Shown one piece after another: positions 5,763 through 5,850 of a stretch of DNA of 5,850 nucleotides. Positions within the stretch are counted from its first letter, which is position 1. Each line of letters starts with the position of its first letter. The notes under the pieces were generated by a model. The model saw only the letters and a list, made by a program, of their open reading frames with translations. It was not told where the DNA came from and ran no database searches. The position numbers were made by a program, and so were the translations under genes. The DNA is taken from contig SKKS01000166.1 of assembly GCA_007123625.1 (NCBI GenBank), forward strand, positions 1-5,850, in the 5' to 3' direction. Origin of the DNA: Paracoccaceae bacterium. Its GTDB lineage: Bacteria > Pseudomonadota > Alphaproteobacteria > Rhodobacterales > Rhodobacteraceae.

Positions 5763-5850
5763 CACGCTTCGCGCTTCAGCGCCTGTGCCATGCAGTGGAT
5801 GCCGCCGCCGGTTTTCGAGATCTCGGCCATGTCGATGGCGGCGACCTCGA
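5762..5850 (-). CDS. C-terminal end of a probable guanidino-group-modifying enzyme (deiminase/amidinotransferase superfamily), partial
   Basis: Only the last 28 codons are in the window; the gene enters from the right edge and ends with TGA at 5764-5762. The tail contains EISKTGGGIHCMAQALKRE. A GG(G)xxC motif with the nucleophilic cysteine within about 5-15 residues of the C-terminus is the hallmark of arginine deiminase, agmatine deiminase, dimethylarginine dimethylaminohydrolase and amidinotransferases. GGGIHC is closest to the agmatine deiminase form, while CMxxxLKRE recalls arginine deiminase, so the reaction cannot be decided. Its stop shares a base with the start of the FAD dehydrogenase, showing a common operon. 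The family call rests on one short motif at the position expected for the catalytic cysteine. Confidence 0.65.
   Translation of the reverse strand, partial: EVAAIDMAEISKTGGGIHCMAQALKREA

Noticed and set aside
1..5850. CRISPR arrays, tRNA/rRNA genes, insertion sequences, attachment sites or tandem repeats
   Set aside because: No regularly spaced repeats, no cloverleaf-like stretch, no transposase motifs and no terminal inverted repeats were found; nearly every base is inside an identified gene.

Overview
The window is GC-rich, densely coding bacterial DNA. Codon use strongly favours G/C third positions, and the gene complement resembles that of an alphaproteobacterium such as a member of the Rhodobacterales. 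The taxonomic call is an inference from composition and protein style, not from a marker gene. No RNA gene, mobile element, phage gene or CRISPR array was seen.

Left block (1-3267, minus strand, read from right to left): a four-gene import cassette of the dipeptide/oligopeptide/nickel (DppBCDF/OppBCDF) ABC family. The order is permease B, permease C, ATPase D, then ATPase F, which runs off the left edge. All three internal junctions are 4-base ATGA stop/start overlaps, so this is one tightly coupled operon. The substrate-binding protein usually encoded with such systems is not in the window. It is not in the usual promoter-proximal position, and it may lie beyond the left edge or elsewhere.

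Middle (3268-4311): a divergent control region of about 130 bases, then a plus-strand LysR-type regulator. Its N-terminus resembles the OccR/NocR branch, known for opine catabolism in rhizobia and agrobacteria. It probably controls the transporter operon, itself, or both.

Right block (4395-5850, minus strand): a complete FAD-linked dehydrogenase of the GlcD/D-lactate/D-2-hydroxyglutarate dehydrogenase family, convergent with the LysR gene. Overlapping its start is the last 28 codons of a gene ending in a GGGIHC motif, the catalytic-cysteine signature of guanidino-modifying enzymes (arginine/agmatine deiminases, DDAH, amidinotransferases).

Taken together (inference), this looks like a catabolic locus. 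A peptide-type importer brings in a small, possibly guanidino- or arginine-derived compound, a guanidino-modifying hydrolase and a flavin dehydrogenase process it, and a LysR regulator senses it or a product. The substrate cannot be read from the sequence. Each gene belongs to a well-known family. The combination is the most interesting aspect, and no clearly new kind of system is visible.
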